Assembly: GCA_945483255.1 (NCBI GenBank)
Contig: CALYRP010000046.1
Location: forward strand, 1 to 7,161
DNA: 7,161 nucleotides
Direction of reading: 5' to 3'
Origin: an uncultured Pseudomonadota bacterium
GTDB taxonomy: Bacteria; Pseudomonadota; Alphaproteobacteria; Rs-D84
Made by a program: the position numbers and the translations under genes. This document shows, one piece after another, positions 5,250-7,161 of the stretch. The notes beneath the pieces are model-generated. The model worked only from the letters and a program-made list of their open reading frames with translations, searched no databases and had not been told where the DNA came from. How positions within the stretch are numbered: the first letter of the stretch is position 1; each line of letters starts with the position of its first letter.

Positions 5250-5268
5250 AATCCCTTCGCCGCTACCA
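5250..5268 (+). repeat. tRNA-Met 3'-end copy 4 (19 bp)
   Basis: Fourth identical copy of the tRNA-Met 3' end, in the same context as copy 2 at 4834-4852, and followed by the terminator at 5276-5301. Confidence 0.9.
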
Positions 5269-5275
5269 AAGATTT

Positions 5276-5301
5276 AACCCCGATTTATTCGGGGTTTAAT
5301 A
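5276..5301 (+). terminator. Intrinsic terminator after tRNA 3'-end copy 4
   Basis: Same hairpin as 4860-4885 (AACCCCGA with TCGGGGTT), in the second long-repeat copy. Confidence 0.8.
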
Positions 5302-5529
5302 TTTGGTATAGTCGCGAGTGGATAAGGACCCCAGGTCCGTAAATTTGTATGCGAGAACGAGTGGAACGAAGTTCAAGCAACTAACAAATTTGCGCGCAGG
5401 CATTTATGCCGAGCGACCACAAGTAGATTTTACAAGTGAAAAAACGCACCAAAAAAGCGGAATAACGCCGTTTTATCAAGAATTTTATCCTGTCGGCTTT
5501 TGGTTTACTGTTATGCTAAAATTACTGTT

Positions 5530-6105
5530 ATGAAAAAATTGTATATTTTTTTATCAGTAATATTTTTATATACACCAGGATGGGCTGAAACATTTATTTT
5601 TCCAAAAACTGACCCTTTTATGGGGCGTTATCAAGAACAAATAAGTTTTGGTATTGGTCAAGGTTTTGACACCGGATGGCTTATTCCACCACCAACCCGT
5701 CCTGTTCCATTCTATATTGGAACATTTACATATTCACAACCGACAACATTTTTTAGAATTCCTGCACGACGTTCAATAAATTTATCAGAAACATTGGGAT
5801 TGGGTAAAAAATACGATTGGGATTGGAAAGATTATACGATTCCGATTATATATTTAAGTGAAGATATCGCATTATTCAGATATAATAAAATATACGGTGC
5901 TGTTGGTGCCGGTGTTGGCCTGCAAGCCCAAGAAAACGAACGACTGGGGTCAAAATTACTTTTTCAATTTAAAATAACATTTGGATATAATTTTAATGAA
6001 CGATGGGCGACTGAATTATTTATACAGCATTTTTCAAACGCAAACACAGCCGAAGAAAATCATTCATATGCTTTTTACGGAATTGGGTTTACACGCAATT
6101 ATTAA
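5530..6105 (+). CDS. pagL: PagL-like lipid A deacylase (acyloxyacyl hydrolase family), outer membrane
   Basis: Predicted outer-membrane beta-barrel that removes an acyl chain from lipid A. The 191-residue product starts with a signal peptide (MKKLYIFLSVIFLYTPGWA, likely cleaved after Ala19). The mature part shows alternating aromatic strands, a YSQPTTFFRIPARRSINL segment (68-85) typical of the family, and the C-terminal active-site motif HFSN with His167 and Ser169, then a final strand YAFYGIGFTRNY ending in Tyr. In Pseudomonas PagL the dyad is assisted by a Glu before Ser-Tyr; here that place has His178 (ENHSY), with Glu175/Glu176 nearby. The ATG at 5530 is chosen because it begins directly with the signal peptide; an in-frame TTG at 5500 adds ten unlikely residues. 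No Shine-Dalgarno is visible. Its stop is one base from the convergent ung stop. Confidence 0.82.
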   Translation: MKKLYIFLSVIFLYTPGWAETFIFPKTDPFMGRYQEQISFGIGQGFDTGWLIPPPTRPVPFYIGTFTYSQPTTFFRIPARRSINLSETLGLGKKYDWDWKDYTIPIIYLSEDIALFRYNKIYGAVGAGVGLQAQENERLGSKLLFQFKITFGYNFNERWATELFIQHFSNANTAEENHSYAFYGIGFTRNY

Positions 6106-6106
6106 A

Positions 6107-6772
6107 TTACCATTCAATCGGTGTTTCATTGTTCTGAATTAAATATTCGTTTGCACGCGAAAAATGATGATTTCCAAAAAAACCACGATAAGCAGACAAT
6201 GGTGACGGATGTGCACTGGTCAAAATTAAATTATCATTTGGATTAACGATGGCGGCCTTTTTTTGCGCAAACGATCCCCAAAGCATATAAACAACATGTT
6301 TTTTATTTTGTGCAATCGCATTTATAACTGCATCTGTAAATTGTTCCCACCCCTTTCCTGCGTGCGATGCCGCCATATGCGCCTGAACAGTCAAAGTTGA
6401 ATTCAGCAACAACACGCCCTGACGCGCCCACGATGTTAAATCACCATTTGTGGTACTTTTATGTCCAATATCAGATTCTATTTCTTTATAAATATTTTGC
6501 AGCGATGGTGGCAAATCAATGCCGCTTTCAACAGAAAAACAAAGGCCGTGCGCCTGGCCTGGTTCATGATATGGGTCTTGTCCAATGATAACAACCTTTA
6601 CATTGTTCAAAGGACAAAGGTTAAAAGCATTGAATATATTCTTGGCCGCAGGATAAATTGTTTTACCAGACAAGTATTCACAGCGCACAAAATCTGTCAA
6701 TTTTTTGAAATAATCTTTTTCAAATTCTGTCGACAAAGCGTTTTTCCAAGATTGTTCAATTTTGACATCCAT
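6107..6772 (-). CDS. ung: Uracil-DNA glycosylase, family 1
   Basis: Cytoplasmic base-excision repair enzyme that removes uracil from DNA. The 221 residues are family length. The water-activating loop GQDPYHEPGQAHGLCFSV (64-81) holds the catalytic Asp66 and Tyr68. LLLNSTLTV (121-129) contains the Asn that reads uracil. HPSPLSAYRGFFG (188-200) is the DNA-intercalation loop with the catalytic His188. The end (NNETPIEW) matches family C-termini. The ATG at 6770-6772 has GAGG eight nt upstream, inside the preceding gene's last codons. Only 3 bp separate it from the stop of the upstream HhH-GPD gene, so the two are an operon and probably translationally coupled. Confidence 0.97.
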   Translation of the reverse strand: MDVKIEQSWKNALSTEFEKDYFKKLTDFVRCEYLSGKTIYPAAKNIFNAFNLCPLNNVKVVIIGQDPYHEPGQAHGLCFSVESGIDLPPSLQNIYKEIESDIGHKSTTNGDLTSWARQGVLLLNSTLTVQAHMAASHAGKGWEQFTDAVINAIAQNKKHVVYMLWGSFAQKKAAIVNPNDNLILTSAHPSPLSAYRGFFGNHHFSRANEYLIQNNETPIEW

Positions 6773-6775
6773 TTC

Positions 6776-7161
6776 TTAAACCTCTACCAAATGATTTTGT
6801 AATGCTTTCCAAAGCACAACATCAATATATCCGATTGGCAATCTTGTTTCATTGTGCAAATGTTCAAACATATCATCACAACATTTTTTTATATCTGTAT
6901 CCAATTTTCCATTATCTATTTTTTGATATAACACAGGATTTCTGCCGTAAAGAACACCAAGACGTTGTATCCAGATATCGTATTTAACCACATTTTCACC
7001 AAGGTTTCGTGCCAAATGATTCGCTGTTATTTTTCCAATATGTGGTAATTTTTGTAAATATGATAATTTTTCATCCAAATTTGAACATGCGTAAAAGCCA
7101 TTGCAAAAATCAACACGGTTTTCCCAAATTTTAACAATCGCATTTATTTTATTTTTATTAT
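6776..7161 (-). CDS. HhH-GPD superfamily DNA glycosylase (5' end outside window)
   Basis: The frame is open from the stop at 6776-6778 to the right edge, so the start lies beyond the window; the TTG at 7078 is not a credible start because in-frame sequence (INAIVKIWENRVDF and onward) continues upstream. The visible ~127 residues contain a helix-hairpin-helix LQKLPHIGKITANHLARNLG followed by VVKYD, whose Asp fits the conserved catalytic Asp of the HhH-GPD family, and a C-terminal GYIDVVLWKAL. No FeS-cluster Cys set is visible at the end. At the place of the Nth catalytic Lys (GxKTA) the residue is Ile, with Lys one position earlier, so lyase activity is doubtful. Likely removes damaged bases; substrate unknown. 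Operon partner of ung. Confidence 0.75.
   Translation of the reverse strand, partial: NKNKINAIVKIWENRVDFCNGFYACSNLDEKLSYLQKLPHIGKITANHLARNLGENVVKYDIWIQRLGVLYGRNPVLYQKIDNGKLDTDIKKCCDDMFEHLHNETRLPIGYIDVVLWKALQNHLVEV

Larger units (their letters stand above)
5085..5438 (+). repeat. Long direct repeat, copy 2
   Basis: Second copy of the 4669-5022 repeat. A 62-bp spacer (5023-5084) unique to the interval separates the copies. Its right end decays into a fragment resembling part of its own interior (5445-5474 resembles 5178-5207), just upstream of the pagL-like gene. No full tRNA is present in this copy. Confidence 0.93.

Noticed and set aside
4834..5268. Additional functional tRNA-Met genes at the 3'-end copies
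   Set aside because: Only the terminal 19 bases are kept; no anticodon arm or D-arm precedes them at tRNA spacing.
4988..5269. 93-residue minus-strand ORF starting MVAAKGLF
   Set aside because: It lies wholly in the tRNA-derived repeat; VAAKGL is the reverse translation of the tRNA 3' end and occurs twice in it. No ribosome site or protein-like composition.
4669..5438. CRISPR array
   Set aside because: Only four 19-bp repeats with uneven 165/251-bp spacing and repeat-like spacers; they equal a tRNA end. No cas genes.
5500..5529. TTG start adding ten residues to the PagL-like protein
   Set aside because: It would bury the signal peptide start; the ATG at 5530 begins directly with MKK and a hydrophobic core.
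5318..5533. 71-residue plus-strand ORF upstream of pagL
   Set aside because: Spans the end of the duplicated repeat and its mosaic edge; composition follows the repeat.

Overview
The window looks like part of an AT-rich genome of a Gram-negative bacterium, most likely a host-associated alphaproteobacterium. The AspRS has an alphaproteobacterial-looking C-terminus, a PagL-type outer-membrane lipid A deacylase is present, and an AsmA-like tail starts the window. Two glycosyltransferase genes look like a cell-surface glycan (LPS/O-antigen) locus. The lineage is inferred from recalled family resemblance, not from a search.

Layout: 1-563 (+) is the 3' end of an AsmA-like gene. It converges, across a shared hairpin terminator, on aspS (604-2358, -). 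Upstream of aspS in the same orientation are an RNA leader (2359-2545) and a tRNA-Thr(GGT) gene (2546-2619) with a near-consensus promoter. After a gene-free gap (2659-2801) comes a two-gene glycosyltransferase operon (-): a GT2 glycosyltransferase and a GT11 alpha-1,2-fucosyltransferase. Its promoter diverges from that of a tRNA-Met(CAT) gene (4613-4687, +). From 4669 to about 5475 lies a non-coding mosaic: a 354-bp direct repeat in two copies at 416-bp spacing, containing four copies of the tRNA-Met 3' end, each followed by an intrinsic terminator. A pagL-like gene (5530-6105, +) then converges on ung (6107-6772, -), which follows an HhH-GPD DNA glycosylase gene cut off by the window edge (6776-7161, -).

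The main discovery is the aspS leader. It carries the full 14-nt T-box consensus, folds into a textbook antiterminator with a UGGCACC bulge, and is preceded by a very short Stem I. That stem contains a correctly ordered kink-turn and presents GAC (Asp) in its apical loop. The variable bulge base (C) matches the G73 discriminator of tRNA-Asp. Downstream pairings suggest control of translation by hiding the aspS Shine-Dalgarno, not an intrinsic terminator. T-box riboswitches are classically a Firmicutes/Actinobacteria device, so a miniature one on aspS in an apparent alphaproteobacterium, directly behind a tRNA gene, is unexpected.

Working picture: tRNA-Thr and aspS are probably one transcript. 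tRNA 3' processing would release an mRNA that begins with the T-box, and uncharged tRNA-Asp would raise AspRS synthesis. The glycosyltransferases and PagL-like enzyme probably shape the outer surface, and the ung/HhH pair performs base-excision repair.
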